Shown here: positions 1 through 10,813 of the stretch, in pieces
How the letters are laid out: each line of letters begins with the position of its first letter
How positions within the stretch are numbered: the first letter of the stretch is position 1
From: Lucinisca nassula
Taxonomy: Eukaryota > Mollusca > Bivalvia > Lucinida > Lucinidae
Reading direction: 5' to 3'
DNA: 64,000 nt
NCBI GenBank assembly: GCA_963580285.1
Contig: OY757026.1
Coordinates: forward strand, 62,559,396-62,623,395
Made by a program: the position numbers and the translations under genes
Notes under the pieces: model-generated
Database searches by the model: none
Seen by the model: the letters and a program-made list of their open reading frames with translations, nothing else
Told to the model about the DNA's origin: nothing

Positions 1-17
1 ATTTTACAGATAACACA

Positions 18-357
18 CCCTGTCACCCCAAAATTTTGCAGTGGGCTCCTGCTATATATAAGAAGATTCCATTTGGTACAAAAAGGGTTAATGGATAGAT
101 AATGGAAATGTAATTAAAGGCTTTCACTTAACTTTTTTTGTACCAAATGGAACCTGGGCAGTTGTCAGTTTCTGGCGAAAGAATGTGCACTGTACTGGTT
201 AACCGCTTACGTATAAGCCTGCCCAGGAAAGTGTTGATAGGTAAACTGACCGGCTCAAAAATGACCTAAATAGTGTTGACTGGGCCGTTAAACTCCAAAT
301 GGAACCTTTCTCCTTATATATAGCAGAAGTCCATTTCAAAATTTGGGGGTGACAATT
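18..357. repeat. Palindromic MITE interrupted by a SINE tail
   Basis: The left arm (about 18-82, TGTCACCCCAAAATTTTG... to TTCCATTTGGTAC) and the right arm (about 296-357) are inverted copies. Between them, 158-296 is a + strand fragment of the tRNA-derived SINE body (GTCAGTTTCTGGCGAAAG through GGGCCGTTAAACTCC). A related palindrome arm recurs at 3,840-3,925. No gene is visible in 1-740 apart from repeats; this stretch is intronic to the PTPN23-like gene. Confidence 0.6.
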
Positions 358-404
358 TGTGCTTTCTTCAAAATTTATTTGGAAAATGGCTTAACTTTTT
401 GCAA

Positions 405-490
405 ACACTGAAGGCCCTGATCAGACGGTCTGATCTGGGCCTGCACTGTTTGCCAATTACCCATTTTGGGGTTTCCAGTACAAAATGGGT
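405..490. repeat. Short hairpin repeat with GGCAAACAGTG-type arms
   Basis: GCAAACACTGAAGGCCCTGA near 404 is answered by GGGCCTGCACTGTTTGCC near 450, around a TCAGACGGTCTGA centre. The outer sequence GGGTTTCCAGTACAAAATGG recurs at other copies. The same hairpin family recurs at least ten times in the window. Confidence 0.6.
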
Positions 491-740
491 TTAATGTGAC
501 TATTGACACCTGAATGAACATTAAAATTATTTCATTTCATAACCTTTGTCCTGCTGAATAAACTAAATGTGCCTCATTTCTTATTGTCAGCCAAATTATT
601 TTATTTAATGTAGTCATTTAATCCATGAACTGCATGACAAACTGCACAGATCTGGATCTATACTGTTTACAAATGTATGGGTCCCATGTCCAGCAGGACC
701 AGTGTTAACATCTTTTTTATTTTATTTTTTTTTTTTTCAG

Positions 741-901
741 AACCTGAAAATGCAGACATAATCAAGGAATTGAATATGTTACTTGGTAAGATAGATGAAA
801 TGAAGACACAGAGGTTAAATCTGGAAGAACAGTTGAGGAAAGATATACAAGATGATGATATTACTAATGTTCTAGTCACTAGAGAAGGTGTGAACAGAGA
901 G
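741..901 (+). CDS. PTPN23: PTPN23-like exon: V-domain coiled coil (first exon in window)
   Basis: The acceptor is a long T tract ending TTTCAG. The donor is GAG|GTGAGT. The exon starts with the last two bases of a codon and ends in phase 0. It encodes 53 residues beginning PENADIIKELNMLLGKIDEM, a charged heptad-like helix (Leu/Ile spaced with Glu/Lys) followed by QLRKDIQDDDITNVLVTREG. This fits the long helical arms of the Alix/HD-PTP V domain, which binds ubiquitin and partner motifs (family knowledge). The last ~50 nt and the donor are reiterated many times in the intron that follows, so donor choice here may be ambiguous to prediction software. Confidence 0.8.
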
Positions 902-1002
902 GTGAGTAATTAGATAAGGTTTGAAAACTAATTGAGATATGGAGGATGATGTTATTCTAATGTTATATTCAATAGAGAAGGCGAGTTTTGATTGTATTGA
1001 AG

Positions 1003-1288
1003 TTTAATGGCCCAGCCAACACTAGGTCATTTTTAGTCAGTCAATTTACCTATCCACACTTTTCCTGGGCCTGCTTATACATAAGCGGTTAACCAGTATG
1101 GTGCACATTCTTTTGCCAGAAACTGACAACTGCCCTTCTTGAATCAGCAGTTTGGAGAGAATGACCATAGAAAAAATTCATGATCAATCTCCACGAAAGA
1201 ATGTTGCCGACCCCAGCAGGTAGCGAACCCGTGTCCTCCTGATCACCAGTGAGACGTGCATCTAACTGAGCTGCCGAGGCCGGCCAGG
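1003..1288 (-). mobile_element. tRNA-derived SINE (family 1), near full length
   Basis: On the minus strand it starts with a tRNA-like head: GGCAGCTCAGTTAGATG resembles an A box and ACGGGTTCGCTACC a B box. A body (TCGGCAACATTCTTTC, GAAGGGCAGTTGTCAGTTTC, TGCACCATACTGGTTAACCG) and a tail ending GGGCCATTAAAC follow. Other copies, mostly partial, lie at 158-296, 10,814-11,049, 37,376-37,565, 38,722-38,925 and about 46,630-46,900. Confidence 0.82.
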
Positions 1289-1575
1289 GAAGGCGAGTAG
1301 AGAGAGGTGAGTAATAAGATAAGGTATGAAAATGTGATATACACATCATGATATTACCAATGTACTAGTCACTAGAGAAGGTGTTAATATAGAGGTGAGT
1401 AATTAGATAATTAGATGAGGTGTGAAAATCTACTTGAGATATAGAAGATGATGGATGACATTACTAATGTTATAGTCACTAGAGAAGGTGTGAACACTGA
1501 GGTTAGTAATTAGTTGAGGGTTTGAACAAAGAGGCGAGTAATTAGATTTGGATGTGAACAGAGAGATGAGTAATT

Positions 1576-3330
1576 GATCCCCCGCCGTGAAGTGGAGCGG
1601 GGATTATGGGAATGGCCTTCGTCTGTCCGGGCTAACGAAATGCTGCTTATGTGACTCCACTTTTCTAGGTTTAGGTGACTCCAGTCACATAGAGGTTTAT
1701 TCCATCAAAGTTTCAGTCACATAACACCCATTTCGTAAGAAAAAAATCTGTTTAAGTGACTGGTCACATAAAAAAAAGTCACATAATGCCCCAGTTAGAC
1801 CATCAAAAAGTCACATAAGACCCATTTCGTTAGAACATCCGTCTGTTCATCCGTCTGTCAGTAACACTTTCTTGTCTGCTCCATATCTCCTGAACCGTTT
1901 GATAGATTTTCATTAAACTTTGGTCAATTATTCCTCTCAGAGAGCTGATGTGCAGAACCCTTAAATGTACCATGCTGACTCAAGGTCAAGGTCACAGTTG
2001 AAGGTCACGAGTTTGAAACTTTGAATTTTGTGTCCGTTTGATATCTCCTTTACCCTTGGAAGGATTTTCATTAAACTTTGGTCCAATATTCTTTTCAATG
2101 AGCTGATGTGCAGAACCCATAAATGACCCATGCTGACTCAAGGTCACAGTTTAAAGTCACGTGTTTGAAACTTTGAATTTTGGGTCCATTCCATATCTCC
2201 TTTACCCTTGGAAGGATTTTCATTAAACTTTGGTCAAATATTTTTTTAAGTTAGCTGATGTGCAGAACCCATAAATGACGCATACTGACTCAAGGTCAAG
2301 GTCACAGTTTCAGGTCACCAGTTTGAAACTTTGAATTTTGTGTCCGTTCCATATCTCCTTTACCCTTGGAAGGATTTCCATTAAACTTTGGTCAAATATT
2401 CTTTTCAGTGAGCTGATGTGCAGAACCCCTAAATGAACAATGCTGACTCAAGGTCAAGGTCACATTTGAAGGTCAAGAGTTTGAAACTTTGAATTTTGTG
2501 TTGGTTCTATATCTTTTTTAGCCCTTCAATGATTCTCATTAAACTTTGGTCAATTATCCCCCTCAGAGAGCTGATGTGCAGAACCCATAAATAAAACATG
2601 CCGACTCAAGGTCAAGGTCACATTTGAAGGTCACGAGTTTAAAACTTTGGATTTTGTGTCTGTTCCATATCTCCTTTACCCCTCAAAGGATTTTCATTAA
2701 ACTTTGGTCAATTATCCCCCTCAGTGAGCTGATGTGCAGAGCCCATAAATGAATCCTGCTGACACTTGGTCAAGGTCACATTGGATGGTCACGCATTTGA
2801 AACTTTGAATCTTGTGTCCGTTCCATATCTCCTTTATCCTTCAAAGGATTTTCATTAAATGTTGGTCAAATGTCCCCCCCCCACCCAATGAGCTGATGTG
2901 CATAACCCATAAATAAACCATGCCAATTCCAGGTCAAGGTCACAGTTGAAGGTCACGAGTTTGAAACTTTGAATTTTGTGGCTGTTCCATATCTTCTTTA
3001 CCCCTGGAAGGATTTTCATTGAACTTTCGTCAAATATTTCCCCTTAATGAGCTGATGTGCAGAACTTACAAATAAACCATGCCGACTCAATGTCAAGGTC
3101 ACAGTTGAAGGTCACAAGTTAAAAAACTTGGCATTTTGTATTCGTTCCATTATCTCCTTTACCCCTGGAAGGATTTTCATTAAACTTTTGTGAAATAAAA
3201 CCCACATTGAACTGATGTGCAGAACCCATGAATAAACCATGCCAACTCAAAGTCAAGGTCACAAGGTTGAGCCTTGATACGAAGTGCGGCAGAGGATTTT
3301 GGTTGTCCCTCCGACGGCTTTCTTCTTTGA
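1576..3330. mobile_element. Tandem-repeat element with ~160 bp units, inserted in the splice-site array
   Basis: It opens with a hairpin-like CCCCGCCGTGAAGTGGAGCG(GGG), then a GTCTGTCC run. It continues with about nine ~160 bp units (TCCATATCTCCTTTACCC ... AAACTTTGGTCAAATATT ... GAGCTGATGTGCAGAACCC ... CAAGGTCAAGGTCACAGTTG) and closes with GCGGCAGAGGATTTTGG. It has no coding potential. The hairpin-head plus tandem-core layout is shared with other elements in this window. Confidence 0.7.
1632..1833. mobile_element. MITE with CTAACGAAATG terminal inverted repeats
   Basis: A ~200 bp element whose ends are inverted copies (CTAACGAAATGCTGCTTATG... at the left; ...AAGACCCATTTCGTTAG at the right). 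It is inserted inside the head of the tandem-repeat element, splitting its GTCTGTCCG run. Its inside repeats a GTCACATAA motif several times. Confidence 0.75.
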
Positions 3331-3721
3331 TTAAGTGTGAACAAAGGAAGGTGTGAACAGAGAGGTGAATAATTAGATTAGGTGTGGGAATGTATTTGAG
3401 ATTTGCAGGATGATGTTCTTACTAATGTTCTAGTCACTAGAGAAGGTGAAAACAGAGAGGTGAGTAATTAGAGACAGAGAGGTGAGTAATTAGATTAGGA
3501 TTTGAACAGAGAGCTGAGTAATTAGAACAGGTGTGGAAATTTCTCGAGGTATAGAGGATGGTGATTTTACTTATGTTTATATTAACAAGAGATGAACAAC
3601 CTTCTGAAGAAGCCATCTGATCAGGATCTACACTGTCATGCAGTTTGTGAATAGAAGGAATACATTTTATCAAGAAAGTTGATTGTCAGAAATGTTTTAA
3701 CTTGTTTGTTCCTTTATGAAT

Positions 3722-3935
3722 TTTAACCCATTTTGTGCCGGAAACCCCCAAAAGGGTAATTGGCACACAGTGCAGGACCAGAACACCGTGTCTGATCAGA
3801 GCCTGCACTGTTTGCAAAAATTTCAGCCATTGCCAAATATATTTTGCAGATATCAGGAACTGTCACCCCTAAATTTGGAATAAGACACCTGCTGCATATA
3901 AGGAGGGAGATTCCATTTGGTACAAAACTGGTTAA
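3722..3935. repeat. Hairpin repeat and MITE arm
   Basis: AACCCATTTTGTGCCGGAAA leads into a GGCACACAGTGCAGG...CCTGCACTGTTTGC hairpin, then an arm with CTGTCACCCCTAAATTTGG and TTCCATTTGGTACAAAA, matching the arms at 18-357. It is intronic, with no gene. Confidence 0.55.
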
Positions 3936-3976
3936 TGGTTAAAATAACTTGGCAGAAATGTTAACACTGACTTTCT

Positions 3977-4213
3977 GGGGTCAGTTGTTCAAAAGTAACG
4001 ACGTTGTTAGTTAACGTATCATTAAAACTTTGATCATTTAATATGGCAAATCACTGATATTTTTGCTAATATGAGCACTAACGAGCTCGTGGTCAAATTA
4101 TTTTGCTGTTCTAGCTAGTACAATATCAAAAATTTTGGTATTTTTGCTGAAAAAATAAGAGCTGCTTTTGCAGATGCTCTCATTTTTTCAGCAAAAATTT
4201 CAGCATATCTGTT
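3977..4213. mobile_element. Palindromic MITE, GGGGCCAGTTGTTCAAA family (rearranged copy)
   Basis: It begins GGGGTCAGTTGTTCAAAAG and carries the family's GTTAACGTATC...AAACTTTGATCATTTAATA arm and a central GCTGAAAAAATAAGAGCTGC hairpin. The order of parts is scrambled and the right terminus is missing. It ends about 15 nt before exon 4229-4380. Confidence 0.7.
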
Positions 4214-4228
4214 CTTTATTGTTTTCAG

Positions 4229-4380
4229 GTGATATTTTCTGAACAGCTTAAGAAACACGAGAAGATAACATCCTTTATCAAACAAAATCTGAGTGCTCAG
4301 GCCAATATACTGAGGGCCCTCACAGACGCTAATGCCAAATATGCTTCAGTCCGGAAAACTATGAGTGAAACCTTAGCCAA
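4229..4380 (+). CDS. PTPN23: PTPN23-like exon: V-domain coiled coil
   Basis: The acceptor is TTGTTTTCAG| and the donor is AA|GTAAGT. Entry is in phase 0 and exit in phase 2. The 50 complete codons encode a helical segment beginning VIFSEQLKKHEKITSFIKQN and continuing LSAQANILRALTDANAKYAS, matching the type of sequence in the Alix-family V domain (LxxH...QNxxaQenil..L..aNa.ya). The exon is tightly bracketed by palindromic MITE copies: one ends about 15 nt before the acceptor region closes, and the other starts 12 nt after the donor. The exon itself shows no damage. Confidence 0.85.
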
Positions 4381-4392
4381 GTAAGTTTATCT

Positions 4393-4635
4393 GGGGCCAG
4401 TTGTTCAAAGCATCGTTAGCTTAATGAGCTCGTTAGTGGTCATATTGTTAACTGTTCTAGCCAGTTCAATATCTAAACTTTTGGTATTTTTGCTGAAAAA
4501 TGTGAGCAGCTTTTGCATTTGCAAAAGCTGCTCACATTTTTTCAGCAAAAATATTAGCATATTTGCCACAATAAATGATCAAAGTTTTAACGATACATTA
4601 ACTAACGATGTCGTTAGTTTTGAACAACTGGCCCC
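4393..4635. mobile_element. Palindromic MITE, GGGGCCAGTTGTTCAAA family (intact)
   Basis: A 243 bp element with near-perfect inverted ends GGGGCCAGTTGTTCAAA / TTTGAACAACTGGCCCC and a central hairpin AATGTGAGCAGCTTTTGCA / TTGCAAAAGCTGCTCACATT. It starts 12 nt after the donor of exon 4229-4380. Sister copies lie at 14,457-14,681, 33,313-33,561 and 33,613-33,850. Confidence 0.85.
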
Positions 4636-4754
4636 AGATGTGTATTTTACATATACATTTACTGCAATACATCATTGGCTCATTTACCGTGGCTTTTTCA
4701 AGCTCAATCCTGAGTCCCTAGAGTTTTCTTCCTGAATCTCCAGTTATCTAGGAT

Positions 4755-4990
4755 CGTTTAGGAAGATTTTTCTTATTTGATCTTAAAAAAGCATGTTGTG
4801 TATACTTATTAGAATTGCCTCTTTGAGGACATTCTAATGAGGACACACTACATACCTTTATTCATAATTGATAAAATTATTTCATAAATTTTTAAATTCT
4901 ATTTTAAGACCACCTTTGGGACTGTTCAAAAGTGGTCTAAAAGAACAACTGCAACCTACTAAATTAGTTAGATATACCCATATTGTTACA
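4755..4990. repeat. MITE fragments (GCCTCA-core palindrome; AAGACCACC family)
   Basis: 4,790-4,850 is a decayed copy of the palindrome with core ATTAGAATTGCCTC/GAGGACATTCTAATGAGGA. 4,905-4,965 repeats TTTTAAGACCACCTTTGGGA, seen again in the MITE at 18,077-18,292. No gene is visible between exon 4229-4380 and exon 10605-10798. Confidence 0.55.
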
Positions 4991-5047
4991 TGTAGGACGT
5001 CCTTAATGACGTTGCATTTACTAATGGCCAAATGTTGACATTTTTAT

Positions 5048-8000
5048 TAGCTCACCTGTCACCTAGTGACAAGGTGAGCTTTTGTGATCACTTTTTGTCC
5101 GTCGTCCGTCGTGCGTGCGTGCGTCCGTGCGTCCGTAAACAATTTCAAATAAGTATATCTCTAATACCCCATGGTCAATCTTGATCAAATTTCATGAGAA
5201 GCATCATCAGGTAGGGGGAAAGGCTGCATAAGGTTTTTGGGCTGATCAGATTGGAATTCTGGTTGCCATGGCAACATATAGCTCCCATAGACTTACAATG
5301 GGAAAAAATTAAAATATCTTCTTCTCTGAAACCACAGGGCCCAGAGCTTAGATATTTAGCATGTATTAACGGCCAGTGGTCACCTACATAATTCCTGCCA
5401 TTCATGCCCCTGGGGTCCAAATTGGCCACACCCCGGGGCCCCTTCGCTCCCATAGACTCATAATGGAACAAAAAGCTTCAAAAATCTTCTTCTCGGAAAC
5501 CACAGGGCCCAGAGCTTAGATATTTAGCATGTAACAATGGCAAGTGGTCACCTACATAATTCCTGCCAATCATGCCCCTGGGGACCAAACGGGCCACGCC
5601 CCGGGCCTTTAGCTCCTATAGACTCATAATGGAAAAAAAGCTTCAAAAATCTTCTTCTCTGAAACCACAGGGCCCAGAGCTTAGATATTTAGCATGTATT
5701 AACGGCCAGTGGTCACCTACATAATTCCTGCCATTCATGCCCCTGGGGTCCAAATTGGCCACGCCCCGAGGCCCCTTCGCTCCAATAGACTCATAATGGA
5801 ACAAAAAGCTTCAAAAATCTTCTTCTCCGAAACCACAGGGCCCAGAGCTTAGATATTTAGCATGAAGCAATGGCAAGTGGTCATCTACATAATTCCTGCC
5901 AATCATGCCCCTGGGGTCCAAACGGGCCACGCCCCAGGGCCCTTTAGCTCCTATAGACTCATAATGGAAAAAAAGCTTCAAAAATCTTCTTCTCTGAAAC
6001 CACAGGGCCATGAGCTTAGATATTTAGCAGGTAGCAACGGCCAGTGGTCACCTACATAATTCCTGCCATTCATGCCCCTGGGGTCCAAATTGGCCACGCC
6101 CCGGGGCCCCTTCGCTCCCATAGACTCATAATGGAATAAAAAGCTTCAAAAATCTTCTTCTCGGAAACCACAGGGCCCAGAGCTTAGATATTTAGCATGT
6201 AGCAATGGCAAGTGGTCACCTACATAATTCCTGCCAATCATGCCCCTGGGGTCCAAACGGGCTATGCCCCGGGCCCTTTAGCTCCTTTAGACTCATAATG
6301 GAAAAAAAGCTTCAAAAATCTTCTTCTCTGAAACCTCAGGGCCCAGAGCTGAGATATTTGGCATGTAGCAACGGAAAGTGGTCACCTACATAATTCCTGC
6401 CAATCATGCCCCTGGGGTCCAAATGGGCCACACCCCGAGGCCCCTTAGCTCCCATAGACTCATAATGGAACAAAAAGCTTCAAAAATCTTCTTCTCGGAA
6501 ACCACAGGGCCCAGAGCTTAGATATTTAGCATGTAACAATGGCAAGTGGTCACCTACATAATTCCTGCCAATCATGCCCCTGGGGTCCAAACGGGCCACG
6601 CCCCAGGGCCCTTTAGCTCCTATAGACTCATAATGGAAAAAAAGCTTCAAAAATCTTCTTCTCTGAAACCACAGGGCCCAGAGCTTAGATATTTAGCATG
6701 TATTAACGGCCAGTGGTCACCTACATAATTCCTGCCATTCATGCCCCTGGGGTCCAAATTGGCCACGCCCCGGGGCCCCTTCACTCCCATAGACTCATAA
6801 TGGAACAAAAAGCTTCAAAAATCTTCTTCTCCGAAACCACAGGGCCCAGAGCTTAGATATTTAGCATGAAGCAATGGCAAGTGGTCATCTACATAATTCC
6901 TGCCAATCATGCCCCTGGGGTCCAAACGGGCCACGCCCCAGGGCCCTTTAGCTCCTATAGACTCATAATGGAAAAAAAGCTTCAAAAATCTTCTTCTCTG
7001 AAACCACAGGGCCCAGAGCTTAGATATTTAGCAGGTAGCAACGGCCAGTGGTCACCTACATAATTCCTGCCATTCATGCCCCTGGGGTCCAAATTGGCCA
7101 CGCCCCGGGGCCCCTTCGCTCCCATAGACTCATAATGAAATAAAAAGCTTCAAAAATCTTCTTCTCGGAAACCACAGGGCCCAGAGCTTAGATATTTAGC
7201 AAGTAGCAATGGCAAGTGGTCACCTACATAATTCCTGCCAATCATGCCCCTGGGGTCCAAACGGGCCATGCCCCGGGCCCTTTAGCTCCTTTAGACTCAT
7301 AATGGAAAAAAAGCTTCAAAAATCTTCTTCTCTGAAACCTCAGGGCCCAGAGCTGAGATATTTGGCATGTAGCAACGGAAAGTGGTCCCCTACATAATTC
7401 CTGCCAATCATGCCCCTGGGGTCCAAATGGGCCACACCCCGAGGCCCCTTAGCTCCCAAAGACTCCTAATGAAAAAAAAATTCCAAAAATCTTCTTCTCT
7501 GAAACCACAGGGCCCAGAGCTTAGATATTTAGCATGTAGCAACGGCCAGTGGTCACCTACATAATTCCTGCCAATCATGCCCCTGGGTTCCAAATGGGTG
7601 ACGCCCCGGGGCCCCTTCGCTCCCATAGACTCATAATGGAACAAAAAGCTTCTTCTTGGAAACCACAGGGCCCAGAGCTTAGATATTTAGCAGGTAGCAA
7701 CGGCAAGTGGTCACCTATATAATTCCTGCCAATCTTGCCCATGGGGTCGAAACGGGCCACGCCCCGGGGCCCTTTAGCTCCTATAGACTCATAATGGAAA
7801 AAAGCTTCAAAAATCTTCTTCTCGGAAACCACAGGGCCCAGAGCTTAGATATTTAGCATGTAGCAACGGCATGTGGTCACCTACATAATTCCTGCCAATC
7901 ATGCCCCTGGGGTCCAAACGGGCCACGCCCCAGGGCCCTTTAGCTCCTATAGACTCATAATGGGAAAAAGCTTCAAAAATCTTCTTCTCTGAAACCACAG

Positions 8001-10379
8001 GGCCCAGAGCTGAGATATTTGGCATGTAGCAATGGAATGTGGTCACCTACATAATTCCTGCCAATCATGCCCCTGGGGTCCAAATGGGCCACGCCCCGGG
8101 GCCCCTTAGCTCACATAGACTCTTAATGGAAAAAAAAAAGCTTCAAAAATCTTCTACTCAGAAACCACAGGGCCCAGAGCTTAGATATTTAGCATGTAGC
8201 AACGGCATGTGGTCACCTACATATTCCTGCCAATCATGCCCCTGGGGTCCAAACGGGCCACGCCCCAGGGCCCTTTAGCTCCTATAGACTCATAATGGGG
8301 AAAAGCTTCAAAAATCTTCTTCTCTGAAACCACGGGGCCCAGAGCTGAGATATTTGGCATGTAGCAATGGAAAGTGGTCACCTACATAATTCCTGCCAAT
8401 CATGCCCCTGGGGTCCAAATGGGCCACGCCCCGGGGCCCCTTGGCTCACATAGACTCTTAATGGAAAAAAAAAAAAGCTTAAAAAATCTTCTTCTCAGAA
8501 ACCACAGGGCCCAGAGCTTAGATATTTAGCATGTAGCAACGGCAAGTGGTCACCTACATTATTCCTGCCAATCATGCCCCTGGGGTCCAAACGGGCCACG
8601 CCCCAGGGCCCTTTAGCTCCTACAGACTCATTATGGGAACTTCTTCTCTGAAACCACGGGGCCCAGAGCTGAGATATTTGGCATGTAGCAACAGCAAATC
8701 GTCACCTACATTATTCCTGCCAATCATGCCCCTGGGGTCCAAATTGGCCACGCCCCGGGGCCCCTTAGCTCCCAAAGATGCATAATGGAAAAAAAGCTTC
8801 AAAAATCTTCTTCTCTGAAACCACAGGGCCCAGAGCTTAGATATTTAGCATGTAGCAACGGCCAGTGGTCGCCTACATAATTCCTGCCAATCATGCCCCT
8901 GGGTTCCAAATGGGCGATGCCCCGGGGCCCCTTCGCTCCCATAGACTCATAATGGAACAAAAAGCTTCAAAAATCTTCTCCTCGGCAATCACAGGGCCCA
9001 GAGCTTAGATATTTAGCATGTAGCAATGGCAAGTGGTCACCTACATAATTCCTGGCAATCATGGCCCCTGGGGTCCAAGCCCTTTAGCTCATATAGACTC
9101 ATAATGCAAAAAAGCTTCAAAAATCTTCTTCTCTGAAACCACAGGGCCCAGAGCTGAGGTATTTGGCATGTAGCAACGGAAAGTGGTCACCTACATAAAC
9201 CCTGCCAATCATGCCCCTAGGGTCCAAATGGGCCACGCCCCGGGGCCCCTTTGTTCACATAGACTAAAAAATTAAAAGCTTCATAAATCTTCTTCTCTGA
9301 AACCACAGGGCCCAGAGTTTAGATATTTAGCATGTACCAACGGCAAGTGGTCACCTACATAATTCCTGCCAATCATGCCCCTGGGGTCCAAATGGGCCAC
9401 GCGCAGGGGCCCCTTTGCTCCCATAGACTCATATTTAAAAAAAGCTTAAAAAATCTTCTTCTCTGAAACCACAGCACCCAGAGCTTAGATATTTAGCATG
9501 TAGCAATGGCAATTGGTCACCTACATAATTCCTGCCAGTCATGCCCCTGGGGTCCAAAAGGGCCACGCCCCGGGTCCCCTTAGCTCCTATAGGCTCATAA
9601 TGGAAAAAAAAAAAACTTCAAAAATCTTCTTCTCTGAAACCACAGGGCCCAGAGCTGAGATATGTGGCATGTAGCAACGGCAAGTGGTCACCTACAAAAA
9701 TCCTGCCAATCATGTCCTTGTGGTCCAAATGGGCCACGCCCCGGGGCCCCTTAGCTCCCATAGACTCATAATGGAAAAAAGCTTCAAAATTCTTCTTCTC
9801 TGAAACCATAAGTCCCAGAGCTTAGGTATTTAGCATGTAGCAATGTCGAGTGGTCGCCTACATGAATCCTGCCAATCATGCCCCTGGGGTCCAAATCCTG
9901 TGGCCCCTTAACTCCAACAAACTTATAATGGAAAAAGCTTCAAACATCTTTGAAACCATGAAGTACAGACCTTAGATATTTAGTATATAGCAACACAAAA
10001 TGGTCGCCTACATACACCTGCCAACCGTGCCCTTTGGCTCATTAGCTTCTATAGACTTATACTTGAAAAAACTTAAAAAAATCTTTTTCTCCAAAACCAT
10101 AAGGCACAGATTTTGTTTGATTTGAGGTTTTACATCCCCGACAACACTGTATTGGTCATTTTGGAGATGTCTCTTCCAATTTTGTGGGACTTTTACCAGA
10201 CATTGAGATGAAATTACATCTCAAGCCCTGTCGCCCAATGAAACCAGTAGGGTTTGTAAGCATGGACACCGCTTTGCCTGAGCTTAGATATTTAGTATGT
10301 AGCAATGTCAAGTGGTCTCCTACACTAATGATTTTCTCGTACACAGGTGAGCGATATAGGGCCATTGGGCCCTCTTGTT
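5048..10379 (+). mobile_element. Helitron/Helentron-like non-autonomous element with ~167 bp tandem core
   Basis: The head is TAGCTCACCTGTCACCTAGT with GACAAGGTGAGCTTTTGTG forming a subterminal hairpin, then a GTCCGTCGTCCGTCG run. The tail is CAGGTGAGCGATATAGGGCC, ATTGGGCCCTCTTGTT, again a short hairpin. Between them are about 30 copies of a ~167 bp unit (ACAGGGCCCAGAGCTTAGAT ... GTGGTCACCTACATAATTCC ... CCCCTGGGGTCCAAA ... AAGCTTCAAAAATCTTCTTC). Short ORFs across it are frame effects of the repeat. Two other elements in the window share both ends but not the core. The superfamily is inferred from hairpin ends and insertion within a T-rich site; no Rep/helicase is present. Confidence 0.7.
10115..10290 (-). 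mobile_element. SINE family 2 fragment
   Basis: On the minus strand this matches the family ending GACGTTAAACCTCAAA: here GATTTGAGGTTTTACATCCC, then GTCATTTTGGAGATGTC, TTCCAATTTTGTGGGACTTT and ATTGAGATGAAATTACATCT. It is nested in the last, diverged units of the tandem element. Confidence 0.7.
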
Positions 10380-10604
10380 AAATATCATAAATAAAATGCA
10401 TTTTCAATGTCATATGACAAAAAATAGAATCTTACATTTATGTTCATGTATTATTGACTTTAAAGTCTAGCATTTTTTCCCTTTTCCTCAACTTGTTTAA
10501 TACATTCAATAATACAAGAACACTAATGTAAGATTCTCTAGATAATACAGAAATTTTCAATCTTGTAATTTAATTTTTGATGTAGATCCTGTATTTATCA
10601 TTAG

Positions 10605-10798
10605 GCGTGACCAGACTGTTAGAGATCTCATCAACTCCTATGATGTTTATGAAGACCTGATGGCTAAGTCACAGAAAGGCCTTGAATTTTACAAGAAGCT
10701 TGAGACAAATGCTGGTCGTTTGTTGGCGAGATGTCGAGGTGTCTGTAAAGTCCAGCAGGAAGAACGTGAACAAATCACAAACCGATACAAACCAAAAG
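10605..10798 (+). CDS. PTPN23: PTPN23-like exon: end of V domain
   Basis: The acceptor is TTTATCATTAG| and the donor is AAAAG|GTACAG. Entry in phase 2 restores a Lys codon; exit is phase 1. It encodes about 64 residues including RDQTVRDLINSYDVYEDLMA and KGLEFYKKLETNAGRLLARC, then a basic RGVCKVQQEEREQI stretch. FYxKLExxxxxLLxRC is the typical closing segment of Alix/HD-PTP V domains. A SINE with a 13 bp target-site duplication is inserted 2 nt downstream of the donor. Confidence 0.88.
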
Positions 10799-10813
10799 GT
10801 ACAGTAACCCAGA

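Larger units (their letters stand above)
902..3595 (+). repeat. Degenerate tandem array of exon 3' end plus 5' splice site
   Basis: Units of about 95 bp repeat the end of exon 741-901 (GTCACTAGAGAAGGTGTGAA, CAGAGAG) together with its donor GTGAGTAATTAGAT and ~45 nt of intron. Copies or fragments are seen near 945-985, 1297-1325, 1348-1420, 1455-1514, 1520-1550, 1550-1577, 3333-3375, 3407-3471, 3472-3500 and 3500-3531. The array is split by a SINE (about 1003-1288) and by a tandem-repeat element (about 1576-3330). Copies lack an acceptor and have drifted, so most are not usable exons, but many retain a donor-like GAG|GTGAGT. Confidence 0.8.

Noticed and set aside
1..740. BRO1-domain exon of PTPN23 upstream of the first exon
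   Set aside because: No open frame with acceptor and donor and BRO1-like motifs was found; the stretch is MITE, SINE and hairpin repeat.
5175..9809. Many 60-98 residue ORFs on both strands with near-identical proteins
   Set aside because: They are translations of the 167 bp tandem unit in different frames; length tracks the repeat period, and no start context, domain or splice structure supports coding.
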